From: Macrolepiota albuminosa
Lineage: Eukaryota; Basidiomycota; Agaricomycetes; Agaricales; Agaricaceae
DNA length: 64,000 nt
Direction: 5' to 3'
Assembly (NCBI GenBank): GCA_027475525.1
Contig: JAMWFC010000094.1
Span: 51,619 to 115,618 of the forward strand
A program made the position numbers and the translations under genes. The notes under the pieces are model-generated. The model was not told the origin of the DNA and did not search any database. It was given only the letters and a program-made list of their open reading frames with translations. The first letter of the stretch is position 1, and each line of letters starts with the position of its first letter. Positions 46,280 to 56,386 of this stretch are shown in pieces.

Positions 46280-47993
46280 ATGTCGCGTACACCAACACAT
46301 TCCCCGACGCCCCCACACACTAACGAGGTCATGCCCCTCATGGCCTGGGAGGCCTGGGACGTGCGATACCGAGCCCGCCTTGACCGGGAGCATGTGGCGA
46401 AGCTTGTCCGGCAACGTGAGTGCTTCCTGCATCGTCCGCCTGTCTCAGCTGACCTTCCTATTCCAGAACAACTCAGTAATCCTGCCCCGGAAGTGGGTCC
46501 CAGTCGGCACCCGGAGTCTGCTCCCGAGGCAGGCCCTAGTGCCCTCCCGGAGTCCCGCCCGAGTCGTCCCACACCTACCTTTGCGCAGATGACTGTCCGC
46601 CCTCCCCGCCCTAGGCTGCCTGCCCCCTGTTTCCGTCGCTCCGGGATGGCGGTGGGGACCGTTGCAAAGGTCCTGGAAGATCAACGTGTTGCGTGGGCGG
46701 CCGTGACGCAGGAGCTGTTCGGGGAGGCCCTAGAGAGGCTCCGGGGTCTGCCTGCCCACGCCTGGTGCGTGAGCAACAGACTGGTGAGTGGGCTCCTACC
46801 TCTTGGTCTTTCTGCTGACTTTGGTGCAGTGCTTGCACTGCGCCCGGCGCGTGTTGCCTTGCCTATTCGAGGTTCCAGGCCCCTCGTCCTGCCGCGATAC
46901 GTCCATCTGCGAGGCCTGCCATCTCAACCATGAGCGGTGCTCCGTGTCGGCGCTGTGGAGGGCGTGGTGTGTCTCCCGGAAGCAGGGGTGGCCGCTGGCT
47001 GAGGTTACTTGGAGGATGGGAGTCGAGGAGCGGGATTGGGTGGTGGAGCCAGTGGGGGAGGGGGTGGAGCCAGCAGGGGAGGTGCCCGCAGCGCTCACGG
47101 AGGCGCCCAGTGGGGGGTTGGGGGGCTGAGGGGCCGGGGGCGGCCCGTGGTCCTGATCACCCGTCGGGTGACCTGGGCCGGGACCGGCAGTCACAAGGGT
47201 CGCGGCGGGCGCCCCGACAAGGGGAAGAGGCGGGTGTCACCTAGTTCCTCTCCGGGCCCATCCAAGAGGGCGTGCCTGCCCCTGAGGACCCCATCCCTGG
47301 TCTCCCCCCCTCGCCTATCTCCCGCGGAGTTCTCCCCCTTGTCCGGGGGACTTCTAGCCCACAACGTCGAGGTTCTGCAGGAGCGGGCCGGGTGGGAGCA
47401 GGGGGGTCACGAGGAGGGAATGAGGGGGGAGGCGGCGGCCGGGAGAGGTCTGGAGGAGGGTCGGGAGGAGATGATCCGGGGCCTGGAGGAGGCCAGGGTC
47501 GCCCGGGGGGAAGCGGAGGCCAAGCTAGAGGCCCTGAGGGTGAGGCTTGGGCAAGGAGTGGGGCTCCCGGGGAGTGAGGGGTTGGCGGAGGCCCTGCGCC
47601 GGGACGTGGTGGTGGCCCGCATGGCCTCATTAAGTGAGTCCCCTTCTCCTCAGACTTGATCTCCTACTGACATTCCCAGGTTGGGCCCAAGAGCACCGCT
47701 TGCTCTTGGACGGGGCGGCTGCAGCACTCACAGCGCTGCAGGAGGGGCAGCGCCCTGAGGTGATGACTCCTGGGGTAGAGCGGGGCCTCGACTTGCTGGG
47801 GTGGGTGGTGTCGGCACACCGGCGGAGGAACGTGCCCGCTCCCGGCTCCTGGTTCGAGAGAGCTCTGGACGAGGGTGAGTCTCTCCTGTCCTGGGAGCAG
47901 TTGGCCGAGGAAGTATTGTGGGAGCACGGTCCGGAGGGGATGGGGGAGGGGTTTTGTGGCTGGCCCGGGGAGGGAGGGAGTGAGGGCCGGTAG
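46280..47993 (+). CDS. Antisense spliced gene with Zn2Cys6-like cluster (family A cargo)
   Basis: Start ATG 46280 (MSRTPTHSPTPP). Introns: 46416-46466 (51 nt, length divisible by 3), 46784-46829 (46 nt) and 47634-47679 (46 nt, CTGAC branch site). A further junction between about 47060 and 47170 changes frame and is not resolved. The third exon opens with CLHCARRVLPC...CRDTSICEACHLNHERC: C-X2-C-X6-C-X9-C-X5-C-X2-C-X6-C, containing both halves of a fungal Zn2Cys6 cluster with a longer linker. A SSSPGPSKRAC segment, an acidic/Arg coiled-coil stretch (about 47350-47600) and a conserved C-terminal block (WAQEHRLLLDG ... GSWFERALDEGESLLSW) follow. The stop is at 47991-47993, near the polyadenylation-like 'aataaa' at 48048. 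The old copy at 30840-32610 has the same exon plan. A DNA-binding or regulatory role is only inferred from the Cys pattern. Confidence 0.75.
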
Positions 47994-48563
47994 TTTTTGT
48001 TCGTTCTTGTCTTTGCTCATCTGTGGGTCTGTAGAATATTGTACTTATAATAAAATGTATATACTTGGTCTCCCAGGGCAAAGGGTGGTGTAAGGGGCGA
48101 AAGAAGACTGAAAAGAGCACCTTGCCCAGGTTCCGGGACACCACTATGAAAAGGTACTAAAAGAGAGTAAGATCTAGAAAGGGAGAGCAGAAAGTATACA
48201 TGGGAGTTGAATCCCTACTGAGCCCAGAGGCGGGGGCTACGCCCACTACTGCCATTTGTGAGTCCTGCGCCCGGGAAGGTCATTTCCCGAGTGCCGTTGT
48301 TGGAAGTCCCAGAGTTTGTTGAGGGCGCCTTCGAGGTTTCGGCGCGGCTCCCAAGTGTTGTCCTCCGGACCGTATCCCTTCTACTGTACAAGGAAGTGGG
48401 GTCGTCCACGAATATTCTGGGAGTTGAGGATGTCTTCAACCTCGTAGTGGTATTCGTCCTCAACCTCGACCAGGGGAGGGGGATCGGGCCGTTGTTCAGA
48501 GAAGGGATCCGGGGGGTGTCGTTCCAGGAGGCGGATGTGGAATACTGGGTGCAGGCCTTTAAG

Positions 48564-48717
48564 TCCCGGGGGGAGCTCGATCTTGTAGGCGTGGGATGAG
48601 ACCTTCTTCAAAATTTTGAACGGGCTGAGGCGCTTGTGATTCCCGGGGGGAGCTCGATCTTGTAGGCGTGGGATGAGACCTTCTTCAAAATTTTGAACGG
48701 GCTGAGGCGCTTGTGAT
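48564..48717. repeat. Exact 77-bp tandem duplication (integrase SH3-like region)
   Basis: 48564-48640 equals 48641-48717. It duplicates the [14 protein letters not shown] coding stretch and shifts the frame. Counting it once restores the reading frame into the chromodomain. Confidence 0.95.
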
Positions 48718-49238
48718 CGAGTTTTGGGGAGGGCCGGCGGGTGCGGAGGTGGCGTCAATCTAACCATACCTTTGTCCCGGGGGTCCAGTCGGGGATGTCT
48801 TCCCGTTTCCGGTCGGCATGTTTTGCATAGGCCTGGTTTGCAGTGTCAATCTCTTCTCGGAGAAACTCGTGAAGGGACTGGAGATCCCGGGCAACCTCAT
48901 GGGCGGCGTGCGATGGGATGTCCCAGAGCGAGAGTGTCAGTCGAGGGTGGTATCCCTTGTTGGCAAAGAAGGGGGATACCCCGGTGGCAGAGTGCGGCGT
49001 GTTGTTGTAGGTGAACTCGGCCAGGGGGAGCTCGGTGCGCCAGTTGTCCTGCAAGTAGTTGACATACAGTCGGAGGTACTGCTCGAGAGACTGGTTGACC
49101 CTTTTGGTTTGGCCATCGGTTTTGGGGTGGTAGGCGGTAGAGAGGTTAGTCTTTACTTCAAGTGCCTTACACAGGGAAGTCCAAAACTTGGACACGAAGA
49201 GGGGGCCACGGTCGGAGACGATGTTGTCCGGGAGTCCA

Positions 49239-49392
49239 TGTTTGGCAAAGACGTGCTTGAGGAACAGCCGGGCAAAGTCCGGGGCGGTGTCCGTGGTGTG
49301 GCAGGGTAGGAAGATTGTTTGGCAAAGACGTGCTTGAGGAACAGCCGGGCAAAGTCCGGGGCGGTGTCCGTGGTGTGGCAGGGTAGGAAGAT
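49239..49392. repeat. Exact 77-bp tandem duplication (integrase core)
   Basis: 49239-49315 equals 49316-49392. The unit codes ATDFARLFLKHVFAK-type text between the first and second catalytic Asp. Counting it once joins the RT-integrase frame (to 50877) to the rest of the integrase (48755-49240). Confidence 0.95.
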
Positions 49393-49990
49393 GCCCTGTT
49401 TGGTTAGCCTGCACACGACAACGAGAATGGCATCAAACCCTTCAGATTCCGGGAGTTTGACGATGTGGTCCAGGGATATGGAGGACCAGGGGCGTTGTCC
49501 GACTGGCAGGGGTTTCAGGAGTCTGTATGGTCGGTGTCGGGGGACCTTGGCCTGGAGGCAGGGTTCACATGATCGAATGTACCGGGTCACGTCCTTCTTC
49601 AACCCTGGCCAAAAGTAAGTCCGGGAGATAAGCTGAAGGGTCTTACGTATTCCAGGGTGTCCCCAGAGCTTGTGGTCGTGGTGTTGACGGAGGACGTCGT
49701 AGCAGAGTTGGGCGTAATCCGGGACATAGATGTGGCCATCCCGGAGGAGGAGTTTTTCGTCAGAGGACAAGGAGAAGGCGGGATCCCGGTCAGTCCCGTT
49801 GAGGGGGTTGCGGGGGTCATGGTCGGTGAAGTACTTGTCCCAGGGGGCACGGCGGATCTGGCTCAGGGTCCCTTCGTCGTTTAAGATCAGTACGGCATTC
49901 AGATATTCGGGAGGGATCACCACACGATGATTGAACGCATTGCGTTCCGCCTCAAACGACTTCTTGGGATAGACATCCAGCCAACGGGTA

Positions 49991-51310
49991 AGGGCATCAG
50001 GCTTAGCTCCGAGTCGTCCTGGGCGGTACTGGATCGTGAAATCATATTCTGAGAGAACCTCAGACCATCGGGCCTGCCGTCGACTAAGTTGCTTGGTCGT
50101 GGTGAAGTACTGCAGGTTGTTGTGATCCGAGTAGACCTGAATCCGGTGCTGGGCTCCCTTGAGGTAGGCTCGCCATTGCTTGAAGGCTTCGACGATGGCG
50201 AGGAGCTCCTTGTCGTAAATGTCGTAGTTGAGCTCGGCGTCGATCATGGACTGGGTGTAGAAGGCAACTGGCTGGGGCTCCCCTCCGTCAGGTTCCATTT
50301 GGGAGAGAATCCCGGCGATGGCGTAGTCGGAGGCGTCACATTCCAGGATAATCGGGAGGGCCGGGTTGTAGTGCCGGAGTACGGGGGCAGCTGTGAAAGC
50401 CTCCTTGAGCAGGTTAAAGACACTCTGGCACTTACTGTCCCAGTTCCAGACGACGTCCTTGCGCGTGAGCCGGTTGAGGGGTTTTGTGATACTGGAGTAG
50501 TTATCTATGAACCTCTGGTAGAAGTTAGCGAAATCCAAGAAGGATTGTACTTCCTTGACGTTCTGGGGCTGCGGCCAGTTGACAATGGCCTCGACCTTGT
50601 GGGGATCCATGCAAACGCCATTCGGGGATACTATGACGCCAAGATACTCAACCTCTTCCGTATGGAATGAACACTTCTCAGGCTTGGCGTGGAGGTTGTG
50701 CTCCCAGAGGCGTTCGAGGACTTGCCGGACATGTTTCTGGTGGTCCTCCTGTGAGTTGGAATAAATGAGGATGTCGTCCAGGTAGACGATCACAAAGACG
50801 TCGCTCATATCGTGGAAAATGTTGTTCATGAAGTATTGGAACGTGGCGGGGGAGTTAGTCATTCCGAAAGGCATCACAAGGTAGTAGACCTTGGCACTGC
50901 GGAGTCAATCAACCAGATCGCCGATGAGCGGGAGCGGGTAGCGGTTCTTCTTGGTGATCTTATTGAGTCCCCGGTAGTCGACGCAGAGTTGGAGCGAGCC
51001 GTCCTTCTTCTTGGTGAATAGAACCGGGGCTCCGGCGGCAGAGGCAGAGAGTCGGATGAATCCCTTACCGAGCATTTCGTCGAGGTAGTCCTTGAGGGCC
51101 TGGAGTTTGACCTCCGACATGTTGTATACCTTGCCGAAAGGGGGGGTGGCTCCTTCCTCGAGGTCGATGGTGTGATCATAGGGGCGACCTCCGACATGTT
51201 GTATACCTTGCCGAAAGGGGGGGTGGCTCCTTCCTCGAGGTCGATGGTGTGATCATAGGGGCGGTGAGGGGGATCTCCTTGGCGTCTCCTTCAGAGAATA
51301 CGTCAGCGAA
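49991..51310 (-). pseudogene. Family A reverse transcriptase and RNase H
   Basis: The pre-RT Glu/Pro segment leads to [37 protein letters not shown] and PLIGDLVD (51120-50905). A TGA then replaces an Arg codon, and the text jumps from LRSAKVY to [18 protein letters not shown]. About 34 residues, including catalytic motif A, are missing. The YLDD box is intact (VYLDDILIYS, about 50775). RNase H has LECDASDYAIAGILSQ (Asp), DAELNYDIYDKELLAIVEAF (Glu) and YSDHNNLQYF (Asp). The 77-bp duplication at 51109 and a one-base loss near 51270 break the upstream frame. This RT cannot be catalytic as it stands. Confidence 0.85.
51109..51262. repeat. Exact 77-bp tandem duplication (RT start)
   Basis: 51109-51185 equals 51186-51262. 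It duplicates the [17 protein letters not shown] coding stretch. Counting it once makes the N-terminal edge of RT continuous. Confidence 0.95.
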
Positions 51311-51531
51311 CTCGTGATACTCCGGGGGAACTACTTCTCGGAGGATTTGCTCCTCGGTTTTCTTTTCCGGGGGAATAGCGTCCCCTCATAGATGTTCTTC
51401 CAGGAGAGAGGGCGAGGTGTGCAGCTGAAATGTGGGAGTTCCATTCCTCATGAGGCAGGTGAAGGGGGCGGCCCCAATGATCCTAATGTCGAGTGCGCTT
51501 GGGTCGATCGGGGTCACGGAGGCATCGGCCA

Positions 51532-51686
51532 GAGCGGGTGTGACGCGTGTCTGAGACCAGCAGGGGTAGTTCGGCCCTTTGTACTTGTTCCGAGGAATGT
51601 TTGGGGGTCGAGCGGGTGTGACGCGTGTCTGAGACCAGCAGGGTAGTTCGGCCCTTTGTACTTGTTCCGAGGAATGTTTGGGGGTC
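51532..51686. repeat. 77-bp tandem duplication with one G difference
   Basis: 51532-51609 (78 bp) and 51610-51686 (77 bp) are identical except for a run of four versus three G. A homopolymer difference between copies is more like a polishing or sequencing error than old divergence. Confidence 0.9.
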
Positions 51687-52621
51687 AATCAGGGGCCTTG
51701 CGGTCTCGGGCGGGCATGGGTGGTGCATGTGTGGGGGCGCGGCAGTCGTCCCGGGGGTGTCGGGTGTCAGGTCACTTCCTAGGGCCTGGAGGTGCATGGC
51801 GTCGAGGGGTGGTCTTCAGGTCCCGGAAAGGTCATGGTGAGCGTCCTCCAATCGATGTAGGGTTTGTGTCGCGCAGCCAGGGTAGTCCCAGCACCATCGG
51901 GGTCGATTCGTGAAGTCGCGTGACCAGGAAGTCGGAGATGAACTTGTAGTCGTTGTCCAGGGTCACGTGTCCCGAGTGAGACCTCTGGATGGGGCCGGAG
52001 GAGGAGGGGGTGCTGTTGAGGCGTTGCAGGCGGAGAGGCTGGTCGAGGGAGTCGTGGGGGAGGTCGAGGGTGTCGCTGATGAAAACTCCGGTGGCTCCAC
52101 TGTTGATGAGGGCCGATATTGGTCCCGGGGCGCCGTCCAGCCTGGCATTGATGACAAAGGACCGGGATGAGCGGGACTGGAGTCTGGGGGGTGGTAGGGG
52201 CCTGTCCTTCGGGGTAGGGTTCAGGGGGTGGGGGATGTCGAAGGGGAGTTGCTGGTCGTCGGGCGTTGGGTTCTGGGTCAGGTGAAGGGTAAGATATCGC
52301 CAATCAATGCGGGGGTTGGTATCTCAGAGCCACGGGAGCCCTAGGACCAGGGGTGTGGAAGGGTGGAGTTTGGTTATCAACATCCAGAGGGTGTGAGTCT
52401 GTCCGTTGGCGAAAGTAACGGGCATATGCACGAAGTGAGTGATGTCCCCTGCTGTAGAGGCGTCTCCATCGAAGAGGCAGAGCCGTACTGGGACTGGGAG
52501 TCGCTGAGCGGGTTCTGGGGCGTGGGTAGACCATGCTTCGTCGATGAAGTTGTCGGTGGCGCCACTGTCAACGAGGGTGTCGAGGGGGGTTCCAGATGGG
52601 GTGAGGCAGGTTTTGAGGAGG

Positions 52622-52775
52622 AGGGAGTGTGAAGAGTGGGAGGGTAGGTAAGCCGTGAGGGTGTCCTGTATGAGTGTCGTGGAGCGAAGATGTGAGACAG
52701 GGAGTGTGAAGAGTGGGAGGGTAGGTAAGCCGTGAGGGTGTCCTGTATGAGTGTCGTGGAGCGAAGATGTGAGAC
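52622..52775. repeat. Exact 77-bp tandem duplication (protease N-side)
   Basis: 52622-52698 equals 52699-52775. The peptide LRSTTLIQDTLTAYLPSHSS is therefore encoded twice. The old copy of this element has it once (24600-24680). Confidence 0.95.
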
Positions 52776-52980
52776 TGGGGCGGGAAAAGATGTCGGGGTC
52801 AATTCTGTGATTTAGGGCGTCTTCCAGGTCTAAATCGCCGGGTCATTTTCTGAATACTTGTAGGTGGCGTCCTCCCCTTCGAAGGTCCAGGTGGCGCGTC
52901 CCATAACCTGTCATTGGGGGCACTCGGGGATGAAATAGTCTTTCTCACCACAGAGTATGCAGACACCCTCCCTCTCTTTG

Positions 52981-55606
52981 CTGTTCCTGCACATCCTTCG
53001 AGACTTCGATCAAGGGTCGTCCCTTCTTTTGAAGCCAGTTGGCTCGGAAGGCCTCCTCGTCCCGTTCATCGTCGAAGTCGAAGCCTTTGGGGTCTTCTGG
53101 AGGTTCCTCGGGGCTTGGCGTGTTGCCCGGTCATGGTGGCCACAGCAGCGTTGAGTTGGGCCTGGGGGCGGCCGCCGCTGCGCCGGGGTTAGCATTGGGC
53201 AGGCCGCGACTCACCGGGGGTCGGCCGCCAGGGAACGCGGGGGGACCAGGGTTCTGACTTTGGGGGTTGGGGTTTTGCCAGAGGGCCAAGGGGGTCCTCC
53301 CCTAGGGTTCCAGGGGGGTCGGGAGTTCGAGTACTCGCTGCGGTCTTCCCAGTAGCGTTGGTCGATCTGCATGACGAGGGCCTTGTATCCATCGTAGGAG
53401 GGTTGTTTCGGGGCGAGTCGGAGGACGTCCTTGATACATTGCGGCAGGGCGTGGCGGAGGGCGTACCGGAGGGCGCTGTAATTCCAGCCTGTCTTGTAAG
53501 CTTCCTTTTCAAAACGTATGATGAAGGTGGTGAAACGTTCTTCCAAGCGCATCCGGAGGTTGAAGAGGTTGTCCTCGGCCTCGGCCACAGTGTCGTAGAT
53601 CCCGAATTTCCTGGAGAACTCGTCGACGAAGGCTTGCCAGCGGGAGAGTGCCGGGTTGTTGGGATCGAATTGGATGAGGGCCGTGTAGTGGTCGAAGGTG
53701 ATCCCCTGGAGGTACAAGGCGGCAAAGGCCACTCGGGAGCTGTCAACCTGAAACGTGAGTGGTTTCGCCTGAAACGTATTGAGACACTGAGTGAGGAATG
53801 TACGCCATTTTCAGGGCTGTCAACCTGAAACGTGAGTGGTTTCGCCTGAAACGTATTGAGACACTGAGTGAGGAATGTACGCCATTTTCAGGGATCCCAG
53901 CCCGTGAACGCATCAGGTTTCTGAATGTCCAGACGTCCTTCGTGGGCGAGGGCGTCGCGAGCGTCGTCTGGTCCAGCGGGTTGCGGGGGGAGGGCCGGCA
54001 TTGTAGTAGTAGTAGTAATGATTACCCCCCCTCCTTGTGGAGGAAAAGCACCGAGGGCAGGACCCCACCCACCTGGAGGGCCTCCTCCGGGTGGCTCACC
54101 TGGGGGTCCATGCCCGGGGGGTCCGTTATCCCAGGGGGGCTCGTTCCTGCGGGAGGAGGCCCAGGTCTCCACGCAGGGGGTGGTGGAGGTGGGGGACCTG
54201 GGGTCGTCCTCGAGGTTCGGTGGGGGTGGCGGAGGCGGTCGGGGAGGGTTCAGTGGTGTCAGGTTGGGCGGAGGGGGGCCGGGTGCTGGGTCAGGTGCCG
54301 GTTGTGCAGGGACATTCAGCCCGGGAGGGTCGTGCTTGCATTGGGGGTCGTGGGAGGTTTTGTAGGTCGAAGTGGGGTGGTGGATCACAACGGAAACTGA
54401 ATTCCGGAGGGGCTGGGGCAGACGTGGGGGGCGGGTGCGGGTGCGGGACGTTGTTCGTTGTTACCGCGCGCGAGCTCGTCGATGTAGCACAGCGTGTCGT
54501 CCGTGCTGGGGGTGTCCACCTGGGCTCTACCGGGGTTCGTCGGGAGCGGAGGTCAGGCATTGTCCATTCGTGGGAGCAGTTCCAGGGTCTCTGGGGCTGT
54601 CCCCAGGTCTCGAAGGTACTAGGAACGGAGTTAGCCCTGCGGCGAGTTGACAAGCCTACCGTGCGGGCAGCGGGTTGATCGAAGAGGCCTCCAGTCGGGT
54701 TGAGGGACCGCAATATGGCTGAGGCGTTTTGTCGCTCTTCCCATTGTCGTTGTTCCGGAGTGGGGTCTGCAGGAACTGTTGGGGCTGCTGGGGCTGGCTC
54801 CGGGGGTTCCCGTCAAACGTGAATCGAGTGACCTGGGTCTGCGGGGTCGTTGAGGGGTCGAGGGGAAGGGGACGCGTGGACTTCGTCGAGCAGCTGCTGC
54901 AATTCTTCTCAGAGGATCGTATTGCGCCTATACTTTACCATAATTTGCTCCGGGAGTTCTCCCTGCATGAGGCAATCCCCAAATTTGACCAAGCAATGAG
55001 CCCATTCCTCCGGAGTGCCTTTGAAGTTGTCGTGCCCAAATTCCGTGAGCAGCACCCTTGCCCATTGCGCAAAGTCCTCTGGCGAGATCCTGAGTGAGCG
55101 GAGTACTTCGTCCTGTTGCCGTTCATACTCCTTGAGGCGTCATCGTCCCATTGGCGAGGGAGGGGTTCGAGTGGGTGGGGCAGCGGCCGGGTAGTGACGA
55201 GAGGGTAGTCAGGATAGGGGGGTCCTCGAGGTTCCCAGGGTTGGGGAACGGGGCGCTGGTAGCCATAGTAGGGGGTGGGTGCAAAGGGGCCCTCGCTGAA
55301 GGGAATCGGGCGAGGTCCACTGGGTACTGGTGGGGTCTCCGGCAGGCCTCCGGGGATGCTCCGGTATGAGGGAACCTCCACGGGTCATGCCATGGCTAAG
55401 TTGGGTGGAGGGGCCCAGCTATCTGAGGGCCCCAGATCATAGAGGGATGGGTCGGGGGCCCAGTGGCGGTGGAGATACGGAGGTTTGTACGGGAGGGGTG
55501 GGTAGACGGGGCGGGGGGTCTGTGCGGAGTAATGATCGGGTACCGGACGCCCATAGGGGTCGGTCTGGTAGCCCATGGGGTAGTAAGTGTGAGTATACGT
55601 AGCCAT
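52981..55606 (-). pseudogene. Family A Gag
   Basis: The frame opens at ATG 55606 (MATYTHTYYPMGYQ), only 34 bp inside the 5' LTR. The N-terminal part is Pro/Tyr-rich. A central segment (EELQQLLDEVHASPSP near 54890; PDAFTGWDP near 53890) leads to the capsid core at 53211-53740: FAALYLQGITFDHYTALIQ, EAEDNLFNLRMRLEERFTT and FEKEAYKTGWNYSALRYAL. That core is a retrotrans_gag domain. Gag forms the particle and binds RNA. The frame is broken by the 77-bp duplication at 53739 and by other indels near 54400-55140. Confidence 0.8.
53739..53892. repeat. Exact 77-bp tandem duplication (Gag)
   Basis: 53739-53815 equals 53816-53892. It repeats the FLTQCLNTF...TFQVDSS coding stretch; counting it once joins PDAFTGWDP to the capsid core. 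Confidence 0.95.
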
Positions 55607-55639
55607 CAAGAACGGTGTAAGGAGGGAGTCTTGATATTA

Positions 55640-56386
55640 TGTCAGGTTCTGCTGAGTCAGGGGCTTTCCGGGAAAGCAATTGCCCTTACAATGCGGACTT
55701 GACCCACGGATACTCGGGTATCTGGAACTCCGGGGCTAGGACTCCGGGGTTCAAGACGTGGACAGGGGAATCCCGGGAGAGGGGACTTAGTCCGGGGGCT
55801 TTGGGTGATAGGTAACTGGGGAGTTCAGGTGGGGGTCGAGTCGTGAACCAGAGGTTTTAAGACGAGACCAAGTTAGTAAGTTAAAGTCGCAAAGTGCGTA
55901 CCAGTCTTGGTGCACGCAATTATCCAAGTGTGCCAGTCAAGCGTGCCAGCCAATGCGTACCAGTCAAATAGAGGGCATGCAACAATTCAAGTAACCAAGT
56001 GAAAACAGTGTAAGCAGTGTAATATCAAGACTAGCGAATACAACAGGGAACTATGCTATAAGTACTACGGGACCGGGTCTCAGGGTTCCGGGGTGTCTGG
56101 GATGGGCTCCAGGGGTCATTGAGTAGTGGCAGGGACTGTATACCGGGATCACGCATGTGGGGCACGCGATCAATTGGCGCGGAGGGAGCTGTGATGCGTG
56201 ATGCGTGATAGCCGGAGATGAGTCGTGTGATCCGATCGTTGATTGGGGCTGGCGGCGGCTGATGGCAGTCCTTGATGCACGTGATGGCGGTGTCGGTGGT
56301 CGTGATGGCAGGGCGTGTCCTGCGGAGTCGGAGGGAGGGTCCCGGATGGTGTTCCGGGGTGGGCCCAGAGGGGAGGGGTCGTGACA
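55640..56386 (-). repeat. 5' LTR of the complete family A element
   Basis: 747 bp, TGTCAGGTTC to GGTCGTGACA in plus-strand view, directly followed by the second GGATT target copy at 56387-56391. Transcription of the element would start here and run leftward. Confidence 0.95.

Larger units (their letters stand above)
48245..49990 (-). pseudogene. Family A integrase and chromodomain
   Basis: Zinc domain: HDHKLWGHPGIRKTLQL then CEPCLQAK (about 49555-49690). Core: SISLDHIVKLPES (about 49465), VSDRGPLFVSKFW (about 49190-49230) and TDGQTKRVNQS (about 49100), where the catalytic Glu of DDE integrases is Lys. An SH3-like domain ([19 protein letters not shown]) and a chromodomain ([25 protein letters not shown], 48330-48460) follow; the chromodomain Trp codon is TAG at about 48386. 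Two 77-bp duplications (48564 and 49239) break the frame. Integrase would insert cDNA, with the chromodomain targeting chromatin; the Lys change argues against activity. Confidence 0.85.
51311..52980 (-). pseudogene. Family A zinc knuckle and duplicated protease region
   Basis: The knuckle near 52925-52970 reads CILCGEKDYFIPEC, with Tyr at the usual His. The first protease block has LVDSGATDNFIDEAWS (about 52540-52575, intact DSG) and a closing LVLGLPWL (52325-52345, followed by a stop). The second has ALINSGATGVFISDTLDLP (about 52060-52115) and TPMVLGLPWLRDTNP near 51890. Both blocks match the order in the old copy. The enzyme would cut Gag-Pol. Stops and two 77-bp duplications (51532 and 52622) interrupt the frame. 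Confidence 0.7.
45426..56386 (-). mobile_element. Complete gypsy (chromovirus) element, family A
   Basis: A 10,961-bp unit has LTRs of 727 and 747 bp in direct orientation and a perfect 5-bp target duplication, GGATT at 45421-45425 and 56387-56391. Internal order on the minus strand is gag, protease region, RT-RNase H, integrase and chromodomain, with a spliced gene on the plus strand before the 3' LTR. A G-rich polypurine tract (complement of the C run at 46153-46164) abuts the 3' LTR. It is GC-rich and CpG-rich. Six of the nine 77-bp duplications fall here. Further stops and the RT deletion make autonomous activity unlikely. Confidence 0.95.

Noticed and set aside
53189..55679. Many long Pro-, Gly- or Arg-rich frames on both strands
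   Set aside because: GC-rich DNA has few stops; only the frame with the capsid core and its collinear N-terminus fits Gag.
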